From VAZQ01 sp035293945 (GTDB lineage: Bacteria; Pseudomonadota; Alphaproteobacteria; Rhizobiales; Xanthobacteraceae), in the NCBI GenBank assembly GCA_035293945.1, contig DATGLV010000025.1, positions 1 through 64,000 of the forward strand: a stretch of DNA of 64,000 nucleotides, given 5' to 3'. The notes below the pieces were generated by a model that made no database searches, was not told where the DNA came from, and was given only the letters and a program-made list of their open reading frames with translations. Positions 7,901 to 16,134 of this stretch are shown here, piece by piece (within the stretch, counting starts at the first letter, position 1; every line of letters begins with the position of its first letter). The position numbers and the translations under genes are program-made.

Positions 7901-10361
7901 GAAGGCCAATACTGGCGAGGCCGAACGGGCGATCAGCGCCTTGACCAACAACACTTCGAGCTCGATCAGCAACCTGGCGACATCCACCACCCAGGTGGTC
8001 AGCTCCCGCCTGGAGCAGCTCAACAGCGCCATCAAGACCAATTCCGGCGAGGCCGAGCGCGCGCTCAGCCAGCTGGCTTCGAGCACGACCAATGCGATCC
8101 GCAGCAGCGTGCAGGAAGCCGAGCGCACCTTGAGCGGCGTCTCGACCAGCGTGAGCAGCGCAGTCAAGCAAAGCACGACCGAAGCCGAGCGCGTCATGAC
8201 CGGGGTGTCGAGCGGCGTGAGCAATGTCCTCAAGCAGAACGCCAATGATGTCGAGCGCACACTGCTCGGCGTCAGCGCGGAGGTGGCCCGCAACCTCGTC
8301 GGCAGGGTGGACGAGATCTCGTCCGCGCTCAGCCAACGCGCGGGCGAGATGAACGTCATCCTCGACGATAAGGCGAGCATCCTGCTCACCGCGCTCGGCA
8401 ACAGGAGCAGCGAGTTTGCGAGTGAGCTCAGCCGTATCACCGACCACGCCGTCAAGGCGATCGAGGTGAAGGGGCTCGCCTTCGCCCAGTCGATGATGGA
8501 CAACAGCGAGCAGATCGCACGTCTCATCAACGAGGCGAGCGAGAGCGCGACCGATCAGCTCAATCGATCCATCAGTCAGATGCAGGCGAGCTCGCAGGAG
8601 GCGAGCCAGGCGACGACCTCTGCGATCAACAGCTCGATCAAGGAATTGCAGGCCAACTCGCTGGAGGTGTCGCGCAACGCCTCGGCGACGGTCGCCCGCA
8701 CCTTGCAGGATTTGCAGGAGCAGACGCATTCGGCGGTCGAGCACTCCAAACAGACGGCCGCCGCGGCGGTCGCCGAAATGCTGGAGACGCACGGCATGTT
8801 GCGCTCCGATACGACCGCCCTGTTCGAGCGGCTGCGCGAAGCCAACATCCTGCTGCAGGAAGTGCTGAGCGGCGCCCACGAGAACATGGGCGAGATCGAG
8901 CGCACGCTGCAGACGCGTGTGACCGATTTCGTCGCCGCGATGAACGACGTGACGCAAAAGACCAGCGCCACCAACAGCCAGGTCGAGCAGCACATCGCCA
9001 ACTTCGAGACGCTGACCACCCGCACGGTCGCGAATCTATCGCAGCTGGCGGGCCAATTCGACCAACATGGCCGCGCGCTCGCCGAAGCGGTGACGCTGGT
9101 CGAACAGAGCAACCGGCGCGCTGAGGGCAGCATCGGGGATCGGCGCGAAGCGCTCGAAGCCCTGGTCACAACGCTCGACAACAAGGCCAGCGACCTCGAT
9201 CAGCGGCTGACGCGCTTCTCCGGCCTGCTCGATCAATCGCTCGACGGGGCGGCGGAGCGGGCGCGGGAGATCGCCCGCATCATCGCCGAATCCACCACCA
9301 GCGGCGCCCGCGCCATTGCGGAAAACTTCGAGGAGATCCGCGAGAACGCCGAACAGCAAAGCAAGCGCACCGGCGAGACCCTGCGGGCTCTCTACGAGCG
9401 CGCGACCGGCGAATCGCAGGCGATGTTCAATGCCGCGGCGCAGCGCTTTGCCGAAGTTGTTGAAGGGCTCAAGCATATGACGGCGGAGATGCAGCGGGAG
9501 CTCGAGTCCACGCGCGCCGAGCTGCGCAAGGGCATCCTCCAGCTGCCGCAGGAGACCTCCGAGAGCGCCGCACAGATGCGCCGCGTCATTGTCGACCAGA
9601 TCGAGGCCCTGGCCGAGCTCAATCGCATCGTCGCCCGCCACGGCCGCGGTCTCGACACGGCCGATCCGACCACTCGCCGGGCCGAGCCGGTCGCGGCGAT
9701 CGCGACCGGATCGCGCCGCGCCGGCCGTGAAGAGCCGGCCCCCGGCAACGGCAGCGCTCGGACGGAGAGGATGGATATGCCGCCGCGCAGCCGCGCCGCC
9801 GACATTACCGCGATGACGCCGCCTCCGGCCGCAACGGCCCCTGCCCCGGCTGCGACACGCCGGGCGGCGGAGCCGGCGGCACTCAGCGGCGGGCAGGTCG
9901 GTGCCGTCGGGCGCAACAGCGGCTGGCTATCGGACCTCCTGACCCGCGCTTCGCGTGAGGAAACCGAGCTGCCGCGCGAGCCGGAGACCGCCCGCGGCGA
10001 TGAGCGCCCGCCACGCCACACCATCGAGTCGCTCGACTCGCTTGCGGTCGATATTGCACGCATGATCGACCACGACGCCGCCGCCGAGCTGTGGGATCGC
10101 TATAAGCGAGGCGAGCGCAACGTGTTCACGCGCAAGCTCTACACCATGCAAGGGCAGCGCGCGTTCGACGAGATCCGCCGCAAGTACCGCAGCGACCGCG
10201 AATTCATGCAGACGGTGGATCGCTATATCGCCGAGTTCGAGCGCCTGCTCGACGAAGTCTCGCGCGATGATCGCGGTCAGGTGGTGGCGCGCACCTACCT
10301 GACTTCGGAGACCGGCAAGGTCTACACCATGCTCGCCCACGCGGCCGGAAGGTTCGACTGA
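4920..10361 (+). CDS. Giant membrane-anchored coiled-coil protein, GPR/RgsE-like growth-pole protein
   Basis: 1813 residues from the ATG at 4920; in-frame GTG 4776 and ATG 4857 are alternatives. Layout: a charged cytosolic head; two membrane helices at about residues 110-130 and 144-167; about 1450 residues of almost uninterrupted helical, apolipoprotein-like heptad sequence rich in Ala, Glu, Arg and Thr; a Pro/Ala-rich linker; and a compact C-terminal domain of about 110 residues ending in YLTSETGKVYTMLAHAAGRFD-type sequence. This matches the design of Agrobacterium GROWTH POLE RING protein and Sinorhizobium RgsE, which organise unipolar growth. The family call rests on architecture. It is followed by a strong terminator-like hairpin and carries 120-base internal repeats. 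Confidence 0.75.
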   Translation: MANTPKMKDPTEAALSAIQDALSVRETEPTPTMITPPNSALPADAPLTQRSWPERSWPIWRSSKAKADRFEEATQHAEDTDTLRRPANDDRESIGQILRTLQRRPARTSYMLASIFAGVWVIAGLGLGRIYLPDIQEALGPSGLTAPVLAVLGCIYLAPVVFFYVIAHMAWRSQELRLIAQSMAEVAMRLAEPETVARESIVTVGQAIRREVAAMGDGVERALARAAELETLVANEVSALEHAYNDNEVRIRALLQDLGGQRDTLVGQAEQIRDAINSVHLDLSHDISQISQLVADQVNEASRRITHTLAEKGEHISRALGHAGDSMIETLGERGGDLLERLEQVSASTTEAIGAASDRLTATLNFKTDHIGDEFTEIAANLQHMMSVRLDRVTESFSQKSVGILDMMTGRTQQLTELVVETGNNLADAISNRVEEVNTTLKNTGDSLVLDLSLRGGDVVSKLEQTGGRITDAIVERGNKVSETFRESAESIAEVIGGRGDAVREMLAARLQSFEDMFNHGGTELAERIARDSTTLGNLITRHLGEFDRTVKTYGGEMVERLGERTQEVVTAMRDYLDSFDTRVNAKASEITSSLEQQFVRFHDALDERTQTINGQLDGRVAEMGGKISEVASTLDQQFSQFQNALDERTQTINGQLDGRVTDIGGKISEVTSTLDQQFSRFQNALDGRTQTLNEALSARVMDIAKTMADGGKEVVSALDQRISDVTNVINVRGAALGDTISGQIDEIDRAIGTRAIEVANNLDTRISRFEELLVGRAEVVSREIETRTRAAADVLDARLKEMTGAISANTSAAERSIGDLTAAATSTIAMRVENLNQVVKSHTSDAERTIGAVTASATSSIGAMASKLTETIGAATTSASSSVAAMASKLTETVGLRIEDMDRAMASRANEVSVNLDARINRFEELLLGRAEVVTKEIESRTRAAAEALNVRLAELTQAIKTNTSAAERALEDLTASTTQAVSSRVEQLNQAVKANTGEAERAISALTNNTSSSISNLATSTTQVVSSRLEQLNSAIKTNSGEAERALSQLASSTTNAIRSSVQEAERTLSGVSTSVSSAVKQSTTEAERVMTGVSSGVSNVLKQNANDVERTLLGVSAEVARNLVGRVDEISSALSQRAGEMNVILDDKASILLTALGNRSSEFASELSRITDHAVKAIEVKGLAFAQSMMDNSEQIARLINEASESATDQLNRSISQMQASSQEASQATTSAINSSIKELQANSLEVSRNASATVARTLQDLQEQTHSAVEHSKQTAAAAVAEMLETHGMLRSDTTALFERLREANILLQEVLSGAHENMGEIERTLQTRVTDFVAAMNDVTQKTSATNSQVEQHIANFETLTTRTVANLSQLAGQFDQHGRALAEAVTLVEQSNRRAEGSIGDRREALEALVTTLDNKASDLDQRLTRFSGLLDQSLDGAAERAREIARIIAESTTSGARAIAENFEEIRENAEQQSKRTGETLRALYERATGESQAMFNAAAQRFAEVVEGLKHMTAEMQRELESTRAELRKGILQLPQETSESAAQMRRVIVDQIEALAELNRIVARHGRGLDTADPTTRRAEPVAAIATGSRRAGREEPAPGNGSARTERMDMPPRSRAADITAMTPPPAATAPAPAATRRAAEPAALSGGQVGAVGRNSGWLSDLLTRASREETELPREPETARGDERPPRHTIESLDSLAVDIARMIDHDAAAELWDRYKRGERNVFTRKLYTMQGQRAFDEIRRKYRSDREFMQTVDRYIAEFERLLDEVSRDDRGQVVARTYLTSETGKVYTMLAHAAGRFD
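6704..7063 (+). repeat. 120-base in-frame tandem repeat, three units
   Basis: Three consecutive 40-residue units, recognised by a recurring LDQQFS.FQNALDERTQT pattern with exact 120-base spacing (caattc at 6711 and 6831, cagttt at 6951). The first two are nearly identical in DNA across their middle; the third has diverged. They lie inside the coiled coil, so unit gain or loss would change rod length without breaking the frame. Confidence 0.85.
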
Positions 10362-10369
10362 CCGATACG

Positions 10370-10408
10370 GGCAGGGACGGAGATCGGCAGCCCCTCTCCG
10401 TCCCTGCC
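10370..10408 (+). terminator. Strong hairpin after the GPR-like gene
   Basis: Perfect 14-base-pair stem (10370-10383 with 10395-10408) and an 11-base loop, nine bases past the stop codon. It is followed by GCTTTGC, which is only a weak T-tract. It probably ends or insulates transcription of the long gene from the epimerase downstream. Confidence 0.7.
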
Positions 10409-10435
10409 GCTTTGCTGCCCAACCATCCCGGACTG

Positions 10436-11419
10436 ATGCCGCTGTCACTCTCCGTGCGAACCGAGCGCTGGCCGATCGCCGGCACCTTCACCATCAGCCG
10501 CGGTGCCAAGACCGAAGCCGCTGTGGTGGTCGCTGAGCTGGGCGAGGGGGAACATATCGGGCGCGGCGAATGCGTCCCCTACGCGCGTTATGGCGAGACA
10601 CTTGAGGGAGTAGCAGAGGCGATCAATGCGATGCGCGCGCGGATCGCGCATGGTCTTGATCGCCAGGACTTGCAGGCGGCGATGCCAGCGGGTGCCGCAC
10701 GCAATGCCCTCGACTGCGCCTTCTGGGATCTTGCCGCCAAGCAGCGCGGGCGTCCGGCGCATGAGCTCGCGGGCTTGCCGCAGCCGCAGCCGCTCACGAC
10801 CGCGTATACGATCTCGCTTGCGGCCCCTCACGAGATGGCGGCAGCAGCCGAACGTGCCGCCAGCAGGCCCCTCCTCAAGATCAAGCTTGGCAGCGCCGAT
10901 GATTTGGCCCGGATCGCCGCGGTGCGTCGCGCTGCACCGCGCGCCGAGCTGATCGTCGATGCCAATGAAGGCTGGTCGGCGGACGATCTACAGCGGAATC
11001 TTTCAGCCTGTGCGGATGCCGGGGTTACCCTGGTCGAACAGCCGCTGCCAGCCGATCGTGACGCAGCCCTGGCGAGGATTGCGCGGCCGCTGCCGGTCTG
11101 TGCCGACGAGAGCGTGCATGCATCTGCATCGCTCGCCGCACTCACCGAGAGGTACGATGCTGTGAACATCAAGCTCGACAAGACCGGTGGTCTGACCGAG
11201 GCGCTTGCGGCGGCGAAGCAGGCCGAAGCGTTGGGCTTTACCCTCATGGTCGGCTGCATGGTCGCGACCTCGCTCGCGATGGCGCCCGCGCTTCTGGTTG
11301 CTCAGCGTGCCCGCTTCGTCGACCTCGATGGACCGCTTCTGCTCGCGCACGATCGTCCGCACGGTCTACGCTACGAAGGCGGCCAAGTGTTTCCACCGGT
11401 TCCGGCACTTTGGGGGTGA
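10436..11419 (+). CDS. Enolase-superfamily epimerase/racemase (DgcA or L-Ala-D/L-Glu epimerase type)
   Basis: A 327-residue muconate-lactonizing-subgroup enzyme from the ATG at 10436; a TTG at 10412 is less likely. It has the catalytic KIK motif at the end of the second barrel strand, the metal ligands in VDANE, VEQPLP and CADES, and the opposite-face Lys in NIKLDKTGG. This set defines dipeptide epimerases and the N-acetyl-D-Glu racemase DgcA. It would act in peptidoglycan peptide or D-glutamate breakdown in the cytosol. The usual dgcN partner is not adjacent, so Ala-Glu dipeptide epimerase remains equally possible. Confidence 0.82.
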   Translation: MPLSLSVRTERWPIAGTFTISRGAKTEAAVVVAELGEGEHIGRGECVPYARYGETLEGVAEAINAMRARIAHGLDRQDLQAAMPAGAARNALDCAFWDLAAKQRGRPAHELAGLPQPQPLTTAYTISLAAPHEMAAAAERAASRPLLKIKLGSADDLARIAAVRRAAPRAELIVDANEGWSADDLQRNLSACADAGVTLVEQPLPADRDAALARIARPLPVCADESVHASASLAALTERYDAVNIKLDKTGGLTEALAAAKQAEALGFTLMVGCMVATSLAMAPALLVAQRARFVDLDGPLLLAHDRPHGLRYEGGQVFPPVPALWG

Positions 11420-11547
11420 GGAAAATCCCGGCATCCATGCGTATTTTTGCGCCCTCGTAAAAATTTAATTTATCAAGCTCTTTCATAATTCCCGGAGTCC
11501 ACTCAGAATGAAAATTGCTGGGTGTGGCATGAACGAGGGAACCAAAC

Positions 11548-12015
11548 ATGCGGGGTTTGACGACCTGTATCGGCGCCCTGACGGGCGCTGTCGTGATGGC
11601 GTGCGCAATTCTTCCGGCTTCTGCGACGATCCGTATTACCGGTGATCCGGGCGGGCAGATCGGACCCTATCTTGAAAACTTGGCTTCCATTCGCAGCTCG
11701 GGCGAGCATGTTGTCATCGATGGGCCCTGCCTGTCCGCCTGCACCATGGTGCTCGGCGTCATCCCCCGTGACCATCTGTGCGTCACGCCGCGGGCACGCC
11801 TCGGATTCCATACAGCTTGGCGCCCGGATGGAGTGACCGGCCGCCCGGTCGTAAGCCGCGACGGAACCCAGCTGCTGATGGAAGTGTATCCCCGGCCAGT
11901 GCGCCACTGGATCGCGCGACGGGGCGGCCTGACCCCGCACATGATGTTCCTGAGCGGCCGCGAGCTCGAATCGATGTATCCGGCCTGTCACGGCGACAGC
12001 GAAGCCAGGAACTAG
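11548..12015 (+). CDS. Secreted protein with ClpP/crotonase-like core
   Basis: A 155-residue protein with a signal peptide cut near residue 26 (ILPASA) and a good Shine-Dalgarno (GAGGGAA). The mature part has IDGPCLSACTMVLG, in which Ser63 sits where ClpP-fold proteases carry their nucleophile, followed by RARLGFHTAW with His88. This is the COG3904-like pattern of small exported ClpP-fold proteins seen in alphaproteobacteria. Whether it cleaves anything is unknown. It is monocistronic, and an AT-rich block at about 11455-11490 probably holds its promoter. Confidence 0.6.
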   Translation: MRGLTTCIGALTGAVVMACAILPASATIRITGDPGGQIGPYLENLASIRSSGEHVVIDGPCLSACTMVLGVIPRDHLCVTPRARLGFHTAWRPDGVTGRPVVSRDGTQLLMEVYPRPVRHWIARRGGLTPHMMFLSGRELESMYPACHGDSEARN

Positions 12016-12074
12016 CCCGGGTATCCGACTGCTGTACGTACCCCACAAGAACTGGGGCACGTCCGCTTGTGAGA

Positions 12075-12102
12075 TGGCGCGAACCGTGTGAGGCTCGCGC
12101 CA
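12075..12102. repeat. Inverted repeat between two single genes
   Basis: Arms TGGCGCGA (12075-12082) and TCGCGCCA (12095-12102) give an eight-pair stem with a 12-base loop. There is no T-tract. It could be a transcript-end structure for the ClpP-like gene or a regulator site. Confidence 0.35.
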
Positions 12103-12228
12103 CCGCCCGAGTATGCCGATCGGGCAGGCGGGTAGCGCATGTTCCGGAAGGGCTTGCCCTCGCGCTGAAGCGAGCCAGGTGCCGGCTTTCCGACAGGAAC
12201 ATGCGCAGACGCATGCGGGTCTTAGGAC

Positions 12229-13803
12229 ATGTCGGAAGAGCCCTCCGCGGTTGCCAATGTTGCCCCTTCACCTGCCACGCCGAGCGACGATTACGACGCC
12301 ATCTGCGACGCCTTGATGCAGACGGCGCGCGGCCGCTGGTTCTTGCAGGAATATGCCCGCCGCAACCGCACCGCCGACACCCAGGTCCTCCTCGCAGCCA
12401 TTTACCGGATCGAGGCCGTGGTCTGCGCCGGACGCACCAAGCAGGCGCCGCACGAATTCCGCACCGACCTGCTCGAAATGGCCAACGCGATCACGCGCAC
12501 GCGCGCAGAAGTCGACGACATCCGTTCGGAAACGGCTCCGCCGCCGCGCCCCGCCGGCAAGGCGGCGACGGTGCGGTCGCATGACGTATTCGCGGCGGCC
12601 GAGCGCATCCGCGATGTTACCTGGGCCATGCGCGGCCACGGTTTCGATCCCTCGATCTGCGATCAACTCGAGGACCTTGCGGCGTCCATTTTGTCGGCAC
12701 GCGATTTGCGCGACCCCGCGGACCATCGTGTCAGCAAGCTGAGCGAGGTTCTGCAATATCTCGAGCGGCGAATCGGCACGCTGCTGCAGGACGCTGGCAA
12801 TGCCGATGTGGCGGAGGCGTCCGCCGCGGCCGAGACTTACGATCGCGATCTGGCATCGCCCTTGCGGCAAGAGTTGGATGATGAGGCTGAGCCCGGCGAG
12901 ATTGGAGCGACATCCTCGGGCGCTGACGAGGTCGCGTTGGCAGGGAGTGCGGTCGGCCCCTCACCTCGCGCCGAAATGGTCGAGCCGACAGAATATCCCC
13001 CTACAATCGAAGATGAGAGCAATGGGCCATCTGATTCTGCCGGCTACGTAATCGAGGCAGCTGACCTGCCGATGGCATCACCGGTCGCGGTGAGCGAGCT
13101 TGATGCGACACCGGAGATTGAGGCTCCAGTGGCAGCTGAGATCGAGCTTAAAGCCGCGCCCGAAGCTGCGCCGGCGCTTGAGCCCGCGGGACTTGGGCCG
13201 GTCGACGACATCCTGCTTGTTGAAGCCACAACACCAGCGCTCCCCCGACCGCCGGGCGACGCTTCGCCAGGCGTTCCGCAGCCCGCAATTGCCGCTCCCA
13301 ACGAAACAGCCGCTGAGAGCCTGGGCGGGGCACCTGACCAGGACAGAGAATGGGTCGGCGCGATGGAAGTTATGCGGCTCGCGCAAGCGCTCTTTGAGGT
13401 GCGTGGCCCGCAAGAGGCCACGCTGCCGCAGGTTGCCGAGATCGAGCGCACCGACAAGCGAAGTCCCGTGGTTCCCGTCGTCGAATCGCAGCCGCTTCCT
13501 GCCGAGATCGACCTCGCCGGCGCCAACGGCGACTTGGCCTCGAAGGATGATGCACCGCCCTCGCCGGTCAAGCTCGCGTGGTCGGCCGACCCGGCGCAGG
13601 CCACGACGACTGCGGAAGCGCCGGCCGCGTTCTCTGCCGGCGAAGAGAAGCCAACTGCAGCGCTCGAGGACACACAGCAGCAACACCCCGTCCTACCGCC
13701 GATAACGTCAACAGCAGATGCAGGCGCCTCACCGGTCGTACGCGATCCCCTGGCAGGGCTCAAAGCCATGTCGGAGAGCGAGCTGATCGCTTTGTTCAGT
13801 TAG
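12229..13803 (+). CDS. CheZ-like helical protein with long disordered linker
   Basis: A 524-residue protein that I do not recognise by name. Residues about 20-190 are helical. The segment DLRDPADHRVSKLSEVLQYLE (159-179) lines up without gaps on the CheZ active-site helix (DFQDLTGQ...): Asp162 matches the CheZ phosphatase Asp, but the essential Gln is His166. Residues about 195-490 are Ala/Pro/Glu-rich and probably disordered. The extreme C-terminus (DPLAGLKAMSESELIALFS) is a short amphipathic helix, placed like the CheY-binding tail of CheZ. No chemotaxis genes are nearby. Remote CheZ kinship is an inference; catalysis is doubtful. Confidence 0.5.
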   Translation: MSEEPSAVANVAPSPATPSDDYDAICDALMQTARGRWFLQEYARRNRTADTQVLLAAIYRIEAVVCAGRTKQAPHEFRTDLLEMANAITRTRAEVDDIRSETAPPPRPAGKAATVRSHDVFAAAERIRDVTWAMRGHGFDPSICDQLEDLAASILSARDLRDPADHRVSKLSEVLQYLERRIGTLLQDAGNADVAEASAAAETYDRDLASPLRQELDDEAEPGEIGATSSGADEVALAGSAVGPSPRAEMVEPTEYPPTIEDESNGPSDSAGYVIEAADLPMASPVAVSELDATPEIEAPVAAEIELKAAPEAAPALEPAGLGPVDDILLVEATTPALPRPPGDASPGVPQPAIAAPNETAAESLGGAPDQDREWVGAMEVMRLAQALFEVRGPQEATLPQVAEIERTDKRSPVVPVVESQPLPAEIDLAGANGDLASKDDAPPSPVKLAWSADPAQATTTAEAPAAFSAGEEKPTAALEDTQQQHPVLPPITSTADAGASPVVRDPLAGLKAMSESELIALFS

Positions 13804-13806
13804 CGG

Positions 13807-13829
13807 TGGTGGCAGCGCTCACGCCACCA
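13807..13829. terminator. Hairpin between convergent genes
   Basis: TGGTGGC (13807-13813) pairs with GCCACCA (13823-13829), seven pairs and a 9-base loop. It overlaps the stop of the dehydratase and lies just past the stop of the CheZ-like gene. It could serve both directions but has no T-tract. Confidence 0.35.
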
Positions 13830-14817
13830 GCCGATGGAACAGCTCGGCATCGACATTGCCGCCGGACAGGACGGCAACCACGATCCGTCCGCGCACATCG
13901 AGCTTGCCCGAGATCAGCGCCGCAAGGGCCACCGCCCCGCCCGGCTCGATGACCAGCTTAAGCTCGTGAAACGCGAAGGCCATCGCGGCTGCGACCTCCT
14001 GGTCAGTCGCCGTGACCCCCTCGCCGACCAGCGCTTGGTTGATAGCGAAAGTGAGCTCTCCCGGCGTGCGCGCCATCAAGGCATCGCAGATGGTACCGGT
14101 GAGCGCCGGATTGCGCTCGCGCCGCCCGCTCTTGAACGATCGGGCGTGGTCGTCGAACCCGGCCGGCTCGGCCGTGAACAGCCGCGCGTCGGGAGCGCGT
14201 GACTTGACGGCAAGCGCGATGCCGGCCGTCAGGCCTCCCCCGGAGGCGGTCACTGCGACGATGTCGGGAGCAAGCCCGAGCGCCGCAAGGTCTTCGATGA
14301 TCTCGCGGCCGACGGTGCCTTGGCCGGCGATGACCAGCGCATCGTCGTAAGGAGGGACCAGAACAGCGTTTCGTTTCGCCGCGATCTCGCGGGCAATCGC
14401 CTCGCGGTCATCGCTGGCGCGGTCGAACAACACCACCTCGGCGCCCAGCGCGGCCGTGCGGGCGCGCTTGCTGCGTGGTGCATCCGACGGCATCACGATG
14501 GTCGCCGGCATATTCAGAATTTGCGCCGCCGCCGCGACCCCTTGTGCATGGTTGCCGGAGGAGAAAGCGACCACTCCGCCGGCCCGCTGTCCGCTGGGGA
14601 TCGACGCGAGCTTGTTGTAGGCGCCGCGGAACTTGAACGAACCGGTGCGCTGAAGCATCTCGGCCTTGAGAAAGACGCGAGCGCCGGTCAAGGCATCGAG
14701 AGCAGGCGACGCGAGCAGCGGCGTGCGCAGTGCCACGCCGCGGAGCAGTCCCGCCGCCGCATCGACATCCTGGGCGGTCGGCAATAGCGATTGGTTACCG
14801 GGGGAGGGCGTCATCAA
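13819..14817 (-). CDS. Threonine/serine dehydratase, PLP-dependent
   Basis: A 332-residue fold-type-II PLP enzyme. The Schiff-base Lys62 is in GSFKFRGA, and the phosphate-binding glycine loop is ASGGGLTAG near residue 190. The protein ends without a C-terminal ACT regulatory domain, unlike biosynthetic IlvA, so a catabolic threonine/serine dehydratase or serine racemase-like role is likely. The reaction would be deamination of Thr or Ser to the 2-oxo acid. Neighbours give no pathway clue. It is convergent with the CheZ-like gene. Confidence 0.85.
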   Translation of the reverse strand: MMTPSPGNQSLLPTAQDVDAAAGLLRGVALRTPLLASPALDALTGARVFLKAEMLQRTGSFKFRGAYNKLASIPSGQRAGGVVAFSSGNHAQGVAAAAQILNMPATIVMPSDAPRSKRARTAALGAEVVLFDRASDDREAIAREIAAKRNAVLVPPYDDALVIAGQGTVGREIIEDLAALGLAPDIVAVTASGGGLTAGIALAVKSRAPDARLFTAEPAGFDDHARSFKSGRRERNPALTGTICDALMARTPGELTFAINQALVGEGVTATDQEVAAAMAFAFHELKLVIEPGGAVALAALISGKLDVRGRIVVAVLSGGNVDAELFHRLVA

Positions 14818-14917
14818 GCTTACGGTAGCGCTCCCCTGCCCTGTCCGGCAAGCGTGGCCAGGACCTCGGTTCCGGCAGTTCCAGCTCCTGTCACATCGGT
14901 GTCACCGCCGGCATGAC

Positions 14918-16054
14918 ATGACTGGAATCATGACGATTCCTATTTTAGCTGCTGAGGCCCTCGCATTTGCCGCCACCACAATCCATCTCGTCAGCACACT
15001 GACCGCCATCGTCCGTTGCAAGCCCCGCCGCGTCGCCGCGCCCGACCGGTTGCCGCCTGTAAGCTTGGTGCGTCCGGTCTGCGGGCTCGAAAACTACATC
15101 GAAGAGACGCTCGGCTCCGCCTTCGCTCTCGACTATCCCAACTACGAAATCATCTTCTGCGTCGCATCCGCACAGGACAAGGTCGTGCCCGTCGTCCGCC
15201 GACTGATCGCGGCTCATCCGGATGTACCGGCCCGTCTGCTCATCGGCAACGAGAAGATCAGCGACAATCCGAAGCTCAACAATGTTTACAAGGGCTGGCG
15301 GGCCGCCGTGCATGATTGGATTGTGCTCGCCGACAGCAATGTGTTCATGCCGCCCGATTATATCCAGCGCCTCATGTCCGCCTGGCGGCCGGACACCGGG
15401 CTCGTCTGCTCGCCGCCGGTCGGCTGCCGGCCCGAGGGCTTCTGGGCAGAGATCGAATGTGCGTTCCTCAACACTTATCAGGCCCGCTTTCAATATACGG
15501 CCGACACGTTCGGCCGCGGCTTCGCGCAAGGCAAATCAATGCTGTGGAAGCGCAGCATTCTTGAGTCAGCGGGCGGCATTCGGGCGCTGGCCGCCGAGCT
15601 TGCCGAAGATGCCGCCGCCACCAAAGTGGTGCGGAGCCTTGGCTTAAGAGTGCGGCTGGTCGACGTCCCTTTCGAGCAGCCGCTGGGCCACCGCAGCGCT
15701 GCCGAAATGTGGCGCCGGCAAGTGCGCTGGGCTCGCCTGCGGCGGACCTCGTTCAAGGCCTATTTCCTGCCTGAGATCCTCTCCGGCGCCGTTTGGCCGA
15801 TGGCCGCGGTGGCGTTTGCGGCCGCGCGATCGGAACTGCCCCTGACCAGTGTCGCGATTGTGGCCGGCCTCTGGTACGGGAGCGAGGCCGCGCTTGCCTG
15901 GGCAGCCGGATGGCACCTTTCGGTGCGGGCACCGCTTGCCTGGATATCTCGCGATCTGTTGTTGCCGGCCATCTGGTTCAACGGCTGGCTCGGTAGTGCC
16001 TTCGTGTGGCGCGGCAATCAGATGCGGCCGGTGGAATCACGAGGAGCGGTGTAA
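14918..16054 (+). CDS. GT21-type glycosyltransferase (ceramide glucosyltransferase-like)
   Basis: About 378 residues from the ATG at 14918; ATG 14930 is also possible, and a longer frame back to 14666 overlaps the dehydratase and is rejected. An N-terminal membrane helix (residues 7-32) is followed by a GT-A domain with VLADSN (Asp139), an AEDAAATK segment, and the QVRWARLRR motif of the family (Q/RxxRW). C-terminal membrane helices follow. GT21 enzymes transfer glucose from UDP-glucose to ceramide or similar lipids; bacterial members also glycosylate other lipids, including hopanoid precursors (HpnI). The acceptor is unknown here. It converges on the LpxH-like gene. Confidence 0.75.
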   Translation: MTGIMTIPILAAEALAFAATTIHLVSTLTAIVRCKPRRVAAPDRLPPVSLVRPVCGLENYIEETLGSAFALDYPNYEIIFCVASAQDKVVPVVRRLIAAHPDVPARLLIGNEKISDNPKLNNVYKGWRAAVHDWIVLADSNVFMPPDYIQRLMSAWRPDTGLVCSPPVGCRPEGFWAEIECAFLNTYQARFQYTADTFGRGFAQGKSMLWKRSILESAGGIRALAAELAEDAAATKVVRSLGLRVRLVDVPFEQPLGHRSAAEMWRRQVRWARLRRTSFKAYFLPEILSGAVWPMAAVAFAAARSELPLTSVAIVAGLWYGSEAALAWAAGWHLSVRAPLAWISRDLLLPAIWFNGWLGSAFVWRGNQMRPVESRGAV

Positions 16055-16134
16055 GCGGGCCGGCGATACCACCAGCACCGGCCGAGACTCGGTGCGGATA
16101 TCTCGGAGGAGGGGCTTGGTCTCAAACTTCCCGG

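Noticed and set aside
4806..8993. 1395-codon open frame on the minus strand
   Set aside because: It lies fully antisense to the GPR-like coiled-coil gene, is Leu/Gly/Arg/Ala-biased as expected for the mirror of GC-rich heptad codons, and shows no domain, start signal or conservation pattern.
14666..14917. 84-codon N-terminal extension of the GT21-type glycosyltransferase
   Set aside because: It overlaps the divergent dehydratase gene and precedes the natural membrane-helix start at 14918/14930.
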